Source: Asterella californica (Eukaryota; Streptophyta; Marchantiopsida; Marchantiales; Aytoniaceae). Taken from it: a DNA stretch of 64,000 nucleotides. Under the pieces are notes generated by a model. It ran no database searches, was not told the origin of the DNA, and saw nothing but the letters and a program-made list of their open reading frames with translations. A program made the position numbers and the translations under genes. Each line of letters opens with the position of its first letter. The stretch's first letter is position 1. The stretch lies in contig JAYKYS010000014.1 in assembly GCA_036924285.1 (NCBI GenBank), positions 8,556,001 to 8,620,000 of the forward strand, read 5' to 3'. Below, piece by piece: positions 50,801 through 62,772 of the stretch.

Positions 50801-53800
50801 TGTGGTGCCCACAAATTACAGGATTCACGAATTTTTGAAAATTTTAAGATTAATAACTTGTTTGTATAACTGAAGAAGCGTTGTTATTTAAGATTACTGC
50901 TTCCTTAGAAGGAAGATGATCTTATGAGCTTTTTGTAATAAGAAGTTGACTTCTCCGGGAAGCGTCTTCTCAGTTGCATCTTCGGAAGACGGGAAGACAA
51001 GAAGACGAGAAGACGGCGGAAGACAACCATCTTCCGGAAGATAGCGACCGCGAAGGCCTAATCATGAATTTCCAAGTAAAGGAGTAGGTGTACCTACTAG
51101 GTAACACCAAGGTGGTAGGTAGGTCGGGTAAGCCATCTAGGGTCGAAACCCCTAATCTGCGAGGAAGATGCGTAGGAAGCGCATTAACGCATTCCAACTT
51201 CCCGCAGCAAGCACGCTTCTTGAGAAGATCGATTTCAGAGGGTGAGCTTCGAGTAAGGAGACAGCGAGGTGAAATTGAGTGAGGATAGGATCGATTAGGA
51301 GCCAGAAGGAAGGCGAGGTCGAATTGCTGAAGCGCAGAAAGCGTACTGATTGAAAAGCGTTTCCTGTGAAACTCCCAGAAGCTGACATTGGAAGCAGCTG
51401 AGTGGAATCGGAGGTGGACGGCTTAATCGATTGAGGAGTAGACAGGAGCGGACGAAGGAAGCAGCTCAGTGGGGTTGCGTTTGAGCTGGGACCAGAGCCA
51501 GAAGCGCTCGGAAGGTCGAAGACAACTCGGGAAGCAGACAGAAGACTGTAGAGGTTCTTCTCATGTTCTTTGCCCTTCCCACTGCTTCTCGCCTTTGTTT
51601 GATATCCCCCGTGCTTCCCCGGTTGTTTGCAGGCAGCCTGATCGATTACCCCTCATCTCCATTTTTCCCATTGTGACATTGGGTGCGGAAGCGCTGCCCA
51701 ATTTCTATCAAACATCTTCCTACTTCTTCTTGAGTTCAATTCGAGCTTCCCTAACCATCATCCTCAAATTACGATCCCAGCTATCAATTTCCCTACCCTA
51801 CCATCTCTCTACTCTCGAAACCTTGAATAGAAGACGCTTCGGAAGATTGGAACATCTTTGGAAGACTGTCTTCAGAAGTCGATTGTACACAATTCGTATC
51901 AAGAGTGGATTTGCTTTGCTTTTGTGTTAAGAGAGGCTTGGTACGAATCCTGAGTGGCTTGGTGAGTTGTTTTGTTATTTCGAGAAGTCGGAAGTCGGGG
52001 ACTAGGCATGTGCCTCCCGGTCTTCCAAGCTTCTCAACTCCACATCTTCCTAGAGAGACTAGAAGACTGAAAGACTGGCAAAATGAGCGAGAACACGTGA
52101 GAGTCCAGTTCGGATCTCTTCTGTCCGACCCATAGTAGCCCATTCCTTCTTCTTCCCGAACTTAAGAGAGAGTCGTGAGAAGACTTGCTGGCAGAATCTG
52201 GAGAGAATGGTCGAGGGTCATGTCTTCCCATCATGCAGCAAGCTTCTTCTGAGTGCGTATGAGAGGTGAGAAGTCAGAAGAACAGAGTGCAATTGTCTTG
52301 AGTCTGTTGTGAGGAGAGGTTGCGCGTAGGAATAAGAAGACAGGTGAGACTAGTGAAGAGAAGCCTGACTTCAGGAGATCTTTCGAGAAAGACATTGAAT
52401 CGGAAACTGTCCCGGGTGTCTTCTCAGAGGCCACTGTCACCGCAGGAGCCCGCAACCATCTTCTGAATCTGTTACGCACTCTACGTTTCGCGAATCTTGT
52501 ATCTTCTGATAGGAAGTAGGATGTAATGCGAGGTGGGTTGTCTCTTGGTAATCCATGCGAGGCCTTGCTTAGATAAGATTGTTTAGATATAGCTCGGAAG
52601 ACGAGAGCTATCTAGGAAGTACTATTAGAATCCCGGAAGACGGAGTAGCTGTCTTCTAGAAGACTAGTTTTGTCTTCTGAGAGTAGAAGCTAGACTGTGT
52701 GCACTTGGGAAGAACTGAGCCTTCAGCTCATAGTAAGTGCGTGTGGCTTTGTGCAACAGGTCTTCCAGTATGTCGATGCATCCTCGAGGGTTGGTTTTAC
52801 CAGCAGCAGAGTTGGCCGAGACCACACCCTTCCTCAAGGAGTTGGGTCTCGATTTCTTCCTATGGGATTGGAATCTCGCCGACCAGGGACTTCTGGAGGA
52901 GGTTTGGGCAGCTTTGTCACCTCGCAACCGTGTACCTGCGAAGGCAGGTGTAGCTCGAGAAAGACCATCTTCCTGGACTGAAGATTGGTGGCGCAGGGCT
53001 TTCCACAGACCAAAATCCGAGAACCGAGGGTATTGGCTTGAGAAGAAGATCTTGCCCAGGATCGTGAGTGAGTGGCATGTGCCTGGGAGCACAACTTGCC
53101 TCTTCCTGGAGGACATGCAGGGAAGGAACGGTTGGAAGATCGAGTCTTACCGGGAGCCGAGTAAGCGACTTCTGGCGAAGCTGTTTCTACATCTCTTTCC
53201 CAAAAGGGAAAGCGCAGAAGACGAGGTACCTTGGAGATCAGGACGTGGAGTTCCTGGAAGCAGTGTGCGACGAAGGAGTGCCCGTCAACTGGAGCTCATT
53301 CTTCCACATTTATGTACAGGCGGAGCTAGCGTACTTGGGTACCTCAGTAAGAGGGCACTTGATACCTTTCCTGTGTTACTTGTACGTAGCCATGGGGGAT
53401 CTCCGGAGAGATCAGTTGGCGAAGTATGGACCAACATGGCAACAGAAGGCGAAGGAGGAGACCTCGGAAGACGACGACCGAGCAGTAGCCACAACTCCCC
53501 CTCCCACTCTGATGCCGCAGCTGAGGCCCGGCTCTCACCAGAAGACGCTTCTGGTGAGGGAAGACGAGTCTAGTGGGTCGGAAGACGCCACGCCTCCAAG
53601 GAAGATGGGTCCTAGAAGTGTAATTAGGAAGCCCACCTCTCTCATTCATTCAGGATCGGAGTCTGACTCGGAGGAAGAGCCGCTGAGTACCCGATCGGAG
53701 CATAAGACCGCTTCTGCAACACCAGGGAGTCTTCTGAAGACTCCAGAAGACAAGAGAAGAAGGGATACTCCTACTGCGATGAGAAGAAGCGCAGCGAAGA

Positions 53801-55799
53801 GGACCGCTTCTACCATGGGAGGATCTTCCACCCCGGAAGATGAGAAGAGTGGCTTCTTCTCGTGCGCAAAAAAGACCATTGTGATGGAAGAGGCATCCTT
53901 GCCTCTGGAAGACAAGGTCGACACCTCAGAGCGAGTGGTGGAGATGAACTTGTCTTCCGCAGGAAGAAGACTGGAAGAGTTCAGCGCCTTCTTCCACACA
54001 GAGATCCAGCAAGCTATGGAGTTTCTGGAGAAGAGAGCGAAGGCTCAGGAGAAGCCGCTACAGTCTGGATTCGGTCTGCGCACCTTGATGCGTCAGGAAG
54101 AAGGTCAGAAGAAGACAGAAGCGCTGGAAGCTAGTCTCCGAATCACGGAGAAGCTCGCAGCAAGGTACAAGGCGGAAGCAGCCGCTTCTGCCAAGGAGCT
54201 GGTGCAGCTTCGGAAGAGAAACCAGGAGTTGCATGCGCGTGTATAGCAGCGCGATCAAGAGGTCCTCCGAGTGCAGGAGAAGATCATCGTCCTCGCAGAG
54301 GAGAAGACCACATGGAAGACGCAGCGAGAAGCCGCAGAAGCGCGAGTTGTAGAAGAGAAGATGCAACGGGATGCAGCAGAAGCTCGTGCGCAGGAGATGC
54401 TAGCACAGTCGGTGGAAGCGCTTCGGAAGAAGTTCAACTTCACCGCGGGTAGGAAGTTACTTACCTTGGCTAGAGGATGGGACAGCGAGTCCAAGACGAT
54501 GTTGGTGGAATGCAAGGAGAGCATGTTTAGGTACTTGGATCGGCAGATAGAGGTAGTGAAGACACTCTATGGTCTTCCCTCGCTTCCGACACCTGCAACT
54601 GCATCTTCTCAAGCTCCAGCACCATCTACTGGATCCGGAATGGAGAAGGAGGAGTTCGACCTCGCTGTGCACTTGGTAGTGACAGCGTTGGAAGTCGAGA
54701 AGACTCTGGAAGACGTCTCGAAAGACAAGAAGACGAGACGTCTTCCCATGTATTCTGCGTGGAAGAAGCGACTTCTCCGGACGCCTATGAGATCGCCATG
54801 ATCCCTAGCACCGGGATGATGCTCCAGAAGAGAGAGGAAGCACCGGTCGACTCCGCTTCCCAAAAGACGCTTCTGTCTTCCGAAGCAGAAGCTGAAGCCG
54901 AAGAAGACGCATTAGCAGCGACAGCAGGGCCAGCGAAGAACGATGAGGAGGAAGCCACCTCAGTGACACCCGAGGTAACTGCAAGGCTTTCTAGCTTATC
55001 AGAAGCCGCGTTAGGAGCTCCGATAGGAGCAGATTAGGTAGAGGTTGCCTCTGAGCAATCAAAATAGATAGTAATCGACGTTGACAGTTTCCAAATTTAG
55101 TAGGACCGAACATGCTATCTTAAGAGTGGCAGTTTTTCAGTGTAAAATTAGTTAAGATACCATGTGGCCGCATAGGTAGCGTAGGAGCAACAAGGTGGAT
55201 GGCTAATCAGGAAGGAGAACCGCTTGCATGTGGGGTGGCAACCTCCTGTCAGTGCCTCTCTTTCCCTGGTGGTCGTCTCCTCTGATTCTCATGGCAGCGA
55301 CATAAGTAGGATCGAAGAGTAGGAAATAGGGTTCTGTAGGCTTTGCACACACACACATCAATTTGACGGTGCAGACGGAGAGCACACACAGACACATGAT
55401 AGGCATTATCGTGTACACTATCCCCGTTGTTGGAAACATACGAATAGTCTGGGAATACACAGGAGGGGTCTGCATGCTTGTTACCAGCAGTGGTTCGAGG
55501 ATGTAGATAGAGGTAGTGGACAGTTTAGGACCAGGGAACGGCATCCTCGTGCAGTCTTGGTGTCTAGACTGATGTGTCGAGGAGTAGGCACAGGAAGTAG
55601 AGGGAGTGAGCTTCCCAATGCCAATGTGACTTCTTCTCGGGGAATGGATTGTTGATTTGAGTGCAGAAGCTTTGTTCATGTCTTCTAGGTGGTGGGTTTC
55701 CTTGAATTCGCTCCCAATTGTGCATGAAAAGTGTTCTTCTTGAGTGGCGGTGACTGTCAGCAGGTGTGGCATTGTAGCTTGACTCGTCCAGTGGAGCAT
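50801..55799 (+). mobile_element. E2b: second E2 copy, 3'-truncated, inserted in E3
   Basis: Starts with the same TGTGGTGCCCACAAATTACA terminus as E2a and follows it to about 55799, equivalent to E2a 34533. The last ~860 bp of E2 are missing. About 30-40 codons of the E3 reverse transcriptase that should sit at the junction are missing as well, so a deletion probably removed the right junction. The left junction is clean. It has the same GAAGAC-rich composition as E2a. Confidence 0.8.
52770..55068 (+). pseudogene. E2b ORF, frameshifted copy of the E2 coiled-coil protein
   Basis: Homologous to 31483-33792. The frame from ATG 52770 shifts at about 53205, runs on in a second frame to about 54740 with one stop (TAG at 54244-54246), then shifts back for the tail (54759-55037) and ends shortly after. 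The lesions differ from those of E2a, so both decayed independently from an intact ORF. The globular N-terminal part, acidic linker and heptad region are all recognisable. Confidence 0.7.
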
Positions 55800-55802
55800 C
55801 TC

Positions 55803-56260
55803 TCGTGCTCCTCCACTATAGCACTATAGACTAAGATGTCGTCAATATAACATACGAAAATCCAATCCTGCTAGGATCCTATCCATCACCCTTTGGAACT
55901 CAGCAGGGGCGCTTTCAACCCAAATGGTAAGAACCGCCACTAATACATACAATCTTTGCCGTGAGAGTCAATTCTCCAGAATGTTATCTTGGACTTATCT
56001 TCTTCTCTCACCGGCAACTGATGATACCTTGCTCGAAGATCCAAAGTACTGAAGACTTTCACATGCCCCACTGCATCAAAGATCTCCTCAGGTATAGGTA
56101 TGGCATGCTTATCGGACTTCGTGTGCTGATTGATAAGACGGTAGTCTCCACACATCCGTCTATCCGTGTAGTTGTCATACATATCCTTCTTTGCTGACAT
56201 AATTGTGATAAGTGCATACTCTCCATGCGACATCTCTACCAACCCAACCTCCAACAAGTC
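55803..56260 (-). pseudogene. E3 reverse transcriptase remnant
   Basis: Minus strand: GDYRLINQHTKSDKHAIPIP, VFSTLDLRARYHQLPV and KITFWRID, followed in a shifted frame by the palm segment ending in a YIDD catalytic motif near 55845. These are reverse transcriptase blocks 2-5. The frame then runs into E2b. Several stops are present. Confidence 0.85.
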
Positions 56261-56760
56261 TTGAGTCCTACTCTAGATCAAGACTCTCTTCATGTTATTG
56301 TAGGGACGTCAAAAGATTGACGTGTCATTCGTCAAGTGGATCCGTATACCTGGTCCCTTCAAGGTACCCAAATCCTTCATATTGAAGGCAAATCAATTCT
56401 TGTAGCTCGTACATCGAGCTACTCTTGTACATTACTTCCATCTTCATCTTTTTCAATGTGTAAGATATCGTTGTTTGAGACCGCCGATGATGATGATCTC
56501 TTGATATCAATTTCTTCTACTCTTCCTAGACTGACCACTCCTCCGTTACAGTCCGTAGTCAATTTAGACCATATCCATGTCGAATGTTTTCATCTTGAAC
56601 GACATTGCTCTCTCTTGGATAGATTACATGAGCCAGTGATCTCACCGCCATATCCTCTCATAACTTCTTGTTCACTTTCTTTCGATGACGTTGTATTGTA
56701 TCGAGAAAAAGATTATATATACTTAGATTTACAGTTCGCTTTGTAGGAACCTCCCCAATT
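56261..56760 (-). pseudogene. E3 protease-RT linker fragment
   Basis: The frame at 56510-56325 carries TISYTLKKMKMEV and QELICLQYEGFGYLEG, the type of segment found between protease and reverse transcriptase in gypsy elements. Further right the protein signal fades; no protease active site was found. The element end near 56760 is a guess. Confidence 0.5.
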
Positions 56761-57091
56761 TCTACTCCCGGGATTAGATTATGTCCTCATCTCGCGTAGT
56801 TTTACTACTAGACATCGCTGCTGCTACGCGTTGAGTAGACCTTTTCATTACATTGCATCGAGAGATCAATGGTTGGTTCTCCATGATCGTCATTCCGTCC
56901 TTTTTGTTAACCAGAATTTTTAGAATTTGTGTCAGAACCTCTACTCCTTAAACTTGTTGTTCAAGCTGTGTATCGTCTGCGCTATGTTCATTTTGTTTGT
57001 GATGATATGAACCCCGTCTTGTTTTGACTCGGTTGTAAACATATATCATTTCTCTCTGACGTGATAGATTCTAAACCTTCCTAGTCCAATC
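56761..57091. other. junction between E3 and the Rep-like copies
   Basis: No recognisable coding or repeat content. It separates the right edge of E3 from Rep-like copy A and is not shared with the sequence left of copy B. Confidence 0.4.
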
Positions 57092-57793
57092 ATGTTCATG
57101 AGACGAGCAGCTCGCGTCCATCGCGCGATTCCTCCATCAGTGAGCAACCCTCAAAAACTTGTCAAAAATTCCGATGAGGTGTCATTAACAGTGGGGTAAA
57201 CAGGAGGAGACCTGGATATGGCCTGCTGGTCCATACTTTCCACTTTTCTTCCCAAGGAATGCGATAGAGGCCTTCTTTCAGTGAAGAGGGAAGGGGCGTT
57301 ATTACATTTGCACATACATGGAGTGTTATCTTTGCCCTATCAAAATAAAAAACATATAGTATTTGTTTTGGGTTGGAAGGGTGCTGATAGACCCTTGAGA
57401 GCTGACGTATCTGTCAAAAAATTAAACAACAAGGGGTTTCATACGTTCGTCGGGATGGTATGATATTGTATGAAATGAGATAAGAGATGGATCTGTATTA
57501 AGAGATGGAGATGAATTGTTCACACTGTTAAGCGCAGCGGATACCAAAAATTGTGTTGAATTGAATTTGAATAATATTCTACATAGAGCATTGCAGTACA
57601 ACAAGTACCGCACCAGACATCCTCTCGACACAACATTGAGAACGTGCTTGAGAATGATGATAAAGTCCGGGAAGTACTCGCCATCGTGCAAATGGCTCAT
57701 GAGCTCAGGAATCCAAAGAGCGCGTAGCGACGCTCTCTGGAAAACAATCGTGCATCCTGAAACTATTATCATGAACGATATTGACCAGATTTG
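57092..57793 (+). pseudogene. Rep/HUH-endonuclease-like gene remnant, copy A
   Basis: From ATG 57092 the frame starts with MFMRRAAR and reaches a stop at about 57197-57199. It continues in phase through WSILSTFLPKECDRG and HLHIHG (57305-57322) to a TGA at 57461-57463, directly followed in phase by Y-C-M-K (57464-57475). His-hydrophobic-His followed by Tyr-x-x-Lys is the motif II/III signature of rolling-circle Rep (HUH) endonucleases, which nick DNA through the Tyr. The downstream part (VELNLNNIL..., RALQYNKYRTRHPL) is broken. No helicase domain is seen. The match rests on two short motifs in the right order, about 50 residues apart, plus family-like flanks. It fits eukaryotic rolling-circle transposons such as Replitrons. 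Confidence 0.55.
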
Positions 57794-58670
57794 TCCAAAC
57801 TGACATGACAAGTTAGCGATAGGATCTGGTGTTGTTCCTGGTGTCGTTTTGGGCACATGTCCTTCATCTGTCGATACCGATGTACACCCGACTTCTTAGG
57901 AAGAAGATCCGTCATCTTCGAGGAAATCAGTATATAAGCGTTGTGTTGTTCGTGCTCAATACTTCTATGTGTTTGTTATTTGGATTTTCTATTTCTTGAG
58001 TTTACGGAGTCATTGTGTGTTTGTCAACTTCGGGTATTTACCTACGGAGTATTGTACTTTGTTGTGATAGGAATTAGTCTGGGTGCCAAAGACCTTGCTA
58101 TTTGACATCTGAAATCAGAGTAAGAAGTTTATGATGAAGTCCGAGAATAGACCAACACCTGCGAGGTTAGTTTACTACGAAGAAGTTTTTGGACGAAGTT
58201 GACTTTGGAGGAAGTTGTTCTTTGGTGAGGCCACTTTGGAAGGAGTTTAACCTTGTACTTCGGCGGAAGAAGAGTCTTATTCGCTAGAGTTTTCTGAGAA
58301 CAGTAGTAGTAGAGATAACTTAGTGTGAAGATACTTAGTGTTTATGATGTTAGAGGTTACTTAGTAGCACTTCAACAGTACTTTTTCGTTGTGACATTTA
58401 CCTCCGTGGCTCTGTTTCTTTGTTGTTTATCTTTTCTTGAGGTCCATGACCTGTTTAATACCTGTTGTCAAGATTATCAACTCTGTTTTGTTGGATAGAC
58501 TTGAGTTTGATTCTCTACCGAGACTAATTTCTGCCCTTGAGAATAAAAGACAACCATAAAGAATCACCTTTGTCACATGTTTACTACTTTTGGATGATCT
58601 TTACTTGCATCTCTGTGGGTTCGATCTTCAAATTACTACTTTCGAGCATCTTTTGGTTTTCTGGTGTGTT
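57794..58670. other. spacer between Rep-like copies
   Basis: Non-coding, not repeated elsewhere in the window. It has several GAAGTTT/GAAGTTG words at 58110-58260. Confidence 0.5.
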
Positions 58671-59440
58671 ACAATCATGTTCATGAGACGAGCAGCTCGC
58701 GCTCACCGCACGATTCCTCCACCAGTGAGCAACCCTCGAAAACTTGTCAGAAAATCACATGAGGTGTCATTAATAGTGAGGCAAACATGAGGAGACCTGG
58801 ATATGACCTGCTGGTCCATACTTTCCACTTTTCTTCACAAGGAATGCGATAGAAGTCTTCTTTCAGTGAAGAGGTGAGTGGCGTTATTACATTTGCACAT
58901 ACAAGGAGTGTTATCTTTGCAAGCTAGTAGCCCTATTGAAATAAAAAATGTATAGTATTTGTTTTGGGTTGGAAGGGTGCTTATAGACCTTTGGGAGGTG
59001 ACGTATGTGTCAAAAAATTAAACAACAAGGGGCTTCATACGTTCGTCGAGATGGTAAGATATTGTATGAAAGATAAATCTGAGGCGCACCATGTTTGCAC
59101 TATGAAAAACATATCTGACTCTATGTTAAGAGATGGAGATGAATTGTTCACACTGTTAGACGCAACGGATACCAGTCGTGTTGAATTGAATTTGAATAAT
59201 ATTCTACAAAGAGCATTGCAATACAACAAGTACCGCACCAGATATCCTCTCGGCACAACGTCCTCAGGCACGTTTTTGTTGAAAACGTGCATGAGAATGA
59301 TGATAAAGTCTAGGAAGTAATCGCCATCGTGCAAATGGTTCATGGGCTCAAGAATCCAATGAGCACGTAGCGACGCTCTCTGGAAAGTAGTCGTGCATCC
59401 TGAAACTATTATCTTGAACGATATTGATCAGATTTTTTTG
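58671..59440 (+). pseudogene. Rep/HUH-endonuclease-like gene remnant, copy B
   Basis: Direct-repeat partner of copy A, about 1585 bp away. ATG 58677 opens MFMRRAARAHRTIPPPVS, stopping at 58788-58790. HLHIQG lies at 58890-58907. After a frameshift, the frame 58964-59320 holds LGGDVCVKKLNNKGLHTF and VRYCMKDK (Y-C-M-K at 59060-59071), then VELNLNNILQRALQYNKYRT. Copy B keeps some DNA lost from copy A (an 11-bp stretch near 58922 and a longer block near 59075-59110), so neither copy derives directly from the other. Both are dead. Confidence 0.55.
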
Positions 59441-61877
59441 GCCACCAGTCACAACGAGCCAAGTACTTCACGGTCGATGCGTGGACACAGTGGACGAAAA
59501 TGAAGTTGATGAAGACACACCTGATTGCAGTCAGGAGCATCGAACATCATTTGAAAACACACAGTCTTCTTACCTGCCCCTCTGCAGTGCACTCCGTCGA
59601 AGTGTTGGAGTGGAGAGAGCCACATAAAGTAATCACCTCTCACTGTATTGTTTTGTCTTTCATGATTCTTTTCACCATTGTCTGTTTTTCACTTTCTGAC
59701 CGTCTGACTGTACGCAGGAGAAGACCCCGCAGGAGAAAGAAAGCATACTGTTTGTACACAGCTGGCTTGTCAAGGACGTATTTTCTGCTTTACACAAGCG
59801 GCTTCCGAACAAACAATTTACCTTCACTACAGCGGCTTCGGAACAGACTACTTTACTTTGTTATTCCAGTTTACACTCATGCCTTTATTGTCTCACTGGA
59901 GTAGACTAATTTTCTGCTTTACGGTTGCTCCCACCTTTACTGTTTTGACAACTGCTTGTAGCGAACAGAGTACCTTCCTTTCTTGTTTCAATTTACACTT
60001 ACATACAGTATGGTCTACGCAGCGGTGTGTGCTACCTACAATAAGTCTGCTCGGAGCATCTTTGCCAGTTTCATACTGTAGCGTACGCATGTGTTCTTTC
60101 CACACCACGCTTCTGCCGTTTGTAGTGTACAACATACAAACTTAGAGGAAGTACCTACGTTGTTAACAGCTGGACCTGCAATACATATCGTAGTGAAAAT
60201 CCGTACTTCTCACCTTCCTTCTCACCTTGTAACGTTCGATCGTATATCTCGGAACAGATTCCTTTATCTCTAACCAATGAACTGCCGAACATGAACCTCC
60301 CTGGAGACCTGTATACATTATTTGTGTCTCCAGATCCAGTTCGTTAAACTATCCGCTAATAAGCACAGAGGATTTAATAACCGTTGAACGGATTTTGAAT
60401 AACCAACTAGCCTTTTTGTAGGTCTCTGGTCTTAATCTTAGGTTACAAAACACAGTGGAAACTATTCTAGACCTAGGTTGGATAAAATTTAGGCAGCACT
60501 TTCGCTATTGGTGATCAAGTCGGAACGCCAGGACCCACAAGGAGCAACCGCCAAGACTAGGAGACCTAGTAGATGCTAGGTAGTAGGAAGGCAAAGTAAT
60601 TACATCGAAATAAAGTCAACATAACACCAGATGCGCCCAACTCAGCTTTGGCATACAACCCAAGCCTACTTATCAGAATGGAGAAAATCACGGGCTCATA
60701 TACATTACATGGAGTTTACTTGCTGACAAGGTCACTCAACGCTCTTTGATCGACAATTCTTCACTACTCTGCAACTCTGCTGTGAAGAAATAACTCCAGA
60801 ACTAAGACTTCACCAGATAACCTCTTATCACTCTGAACGCTCTGAGTTTTCAATCAACAGATCAGATCTGAAGTCACCGGTCTAATCTACACCATATCCT
60901 TCTTGTTGATCACAAGTCGGCTCTCAAGGTCTGCTCTCCAAGTCTGCTCTTCAAGGAGTCTGATTTGCATTCAATTATAGTTCTATATTTTTTGAACTCA
61001 AAGGCAATATCTCTCTACCTTGTAAAATACAGTCTCTATTTCCTCATCACCAAGAGTGCTCTCTCTCCAAATACTGAAAACTGATAATGACTCCTTTAGA
61101 GTTCGCGACCCTCTTTATCTTGGTCTCCTTGAGTCTCTTTATGACCATGGAGCTGCCAACTTTTTGATAATCATTACCCGCATGACATCTGGTTTGGGAT
61201 AAAGCAAAAAGGTGTTACAACCTGACCATGTATATATCGTACAAAGTAAACAAAGTAAACAAGTAGTACTCGACATGTTGGCTTCACATAGCGTACTGGT
61301 TTTTCATGCACTGCGAGTACATATCTGTTGGATTACATCAATAAAGAATGTCCTATTTGTACTATTTGTCTACAAAATGTATGAACTATTGGTTATCTGC
61401 AAAACGATGTGACGTTCCGGGAACGGCGCTCGAAGAAAAGAGTAGTACACAGTTTATTTTGTCCACGACTTCGCATATAAGCCGTGAATTAGAACAGAAC
61501 TTAGTGCTCGAAGAAGAGGCGAAGATCGTATAAGGCAAAAAATATTATTTTGGCCGCAAAGACAACTTAATTCGAAGTATTATCGCCACAATACTGTGCA
61601 CTGTTCCTTTCTGAAAAACTATTCTTCGGCTTGATGACAAATATTTCGACCCTGTTGTATTCCATGCTCCATGTATTTTTCAGCATTGCAGCGGACTCAC
61701 CAATTCAACTTTCGGTGAATATATATGCATTCAAACCGGTGAATATATGAAGAAGAAGCGCAGGTGATGAAATATGAGAGATGAGCTGCGGATAAGGAAA
61801 GGATATGAGAAGGAAAGGAGACGGAAGTGATTAGCAATTTAATAATAATTATTAAATTTATTTTGGGCCCGCAGACT

Positions 61878-61961
61878 GGAGGTGGTTGCTTGCCAGGAAA
61901 GGACTTTCCTAACAGTTAAGAGCACACCGAAAGCGTCTAGGAACTGCACCTAGCCACCTCC
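61878..61961. other. three-stem inverted-repeat locus (possible structured RNA)
   Basis: GGAGGTGG (61878-61885) pairs with CCACCTCC (61954-61961). Inside it, AGGAAAG (61895-61901) pairs with CTTTCCT (61904-61910), and CTAGG (61937-61941) pairs with CCTAG (61949-61953). Together they make a three-way junction in otherwise AT-rich DNA. TTGGGCCC lies just to the left (61863-61870); TGGGCC words are common in plant promoters of ribosomal and snoRNA genes. It matches no RNA family I know. Confidence 0.45.
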
Positions 61962-62661
61962 TTTTCCAAAAGAGTGCTATGATATTAATATATTTAACAT
62001 TAACTGAAAATTGTCTATAAGATAAATATATTTATCATCATTTATGAAGTTAAAGAATGTAATTGAAAATTAATATACGCCAGTGAAGACCTTACTGTAA
62101 GAAAGTCTTTAAGGCAATTATAAAGATTATTATGTTACATGTTATTATCATCTTTGGTACAGTGATTACTTTTCAGTCTGAAAAGATGGATCTTAATGAG
62201 TTGATTTGCTCGGAATCTAGCTTTGAATCAGATTTCTTTGCATTCTATATGTTGTTGGTAAAAAAATTGCATGATCGTGCTAACGAGATTGCTCGTAATA
62301 TAGTTCGGAGTGAATATTTTCTAAATTGCAGCCTCTTCTAGTAGCATTTGTGGTAAAAAACCAAACAGTTCAGATGAGGTTTGTAAAAAATATAGGTCCC
62401 ACAAGTTGTTGTGTTTACCAAAATGCTCTTGCATTCGTTTCCATGCACCATTAACTTTCTTACATTCTAATAGACAATGTATTTCATGCTTTTTCTGTTA
62501 ACACCATATGCTTTTGGATGACCAAACTTATTATTAATATTCTAGAAATTATTTTGTATAAAAATTGTCTACTTTTTCTGTAAAGTATCATAAATATATT
62601 TGAAATTCAGATCTCACATTGTTCACTGGAAGTGATTAGCACTTTGTGCGGTTATGCCCCC

Positions 62662-62772
62662 AACAAGGCTGCTTATTCACCCATGTACACTTCGTGTACA
62701 TGGGTGTTTAATATAATATATATCCTAACCCTCTCGATGGGAAGGGTTAGGATATATATTAAATGCCTTGTT
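62662..62772. other. nested perfect inverted repeats forming a three-way junction
   Basis: An outer arm AACAAGGC (62662-62669) pairs with GCCTTGTT (62765-62772). Inside are two perfect hairpins: 13 bp (62678-62690 with 62694-62706, loop TTC) and 18 bp (62715-62732 with 62743-62760, loop CTCGATGGGA). The lack of mismatches in the long arms suggests recent origin or constraint. It could be a foldback transposon, a replication or recombination structure, or a structured RNA gene. No family was recognised. Confidence 0.8.

Larger units (their letters stand above)
45255..56760 (-). mobile_element. E3: minus-strand Ty3/gypsy-like element with PHD finger, interrupted by E5 and E2b
   Basis: Read right to left: a protease-RT linker (56510-56325), reverse transcriptase (56257-55803), [E2b 55799-50801], RNase H (50800-50167), [E5], integrase (47640-46620), integrase C terminus (46600-46100), PHD finger (46087-45952), LTR. 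This is Ty3/gypsy order. Gag, most of protease and the 5' LTR are missing; the right edge near 56760 is approximate. Stops and frameshifts are frequent, so the element is dead. Confidence 0.8.

Noticed and set aside
55203..55799. 198-codon minus-strand frame
   Set aside because: It lies antisense in the non-coding 3' part of E2b. The matching E2a region does not keep the frame open.
59500..60145. plus-strand frames of 134 and 95 codons
   Set aside because: They are rich in Leu, Phe, Ser and Thr with no domain. At most the first part is the decayed end of Rep-like copy B.
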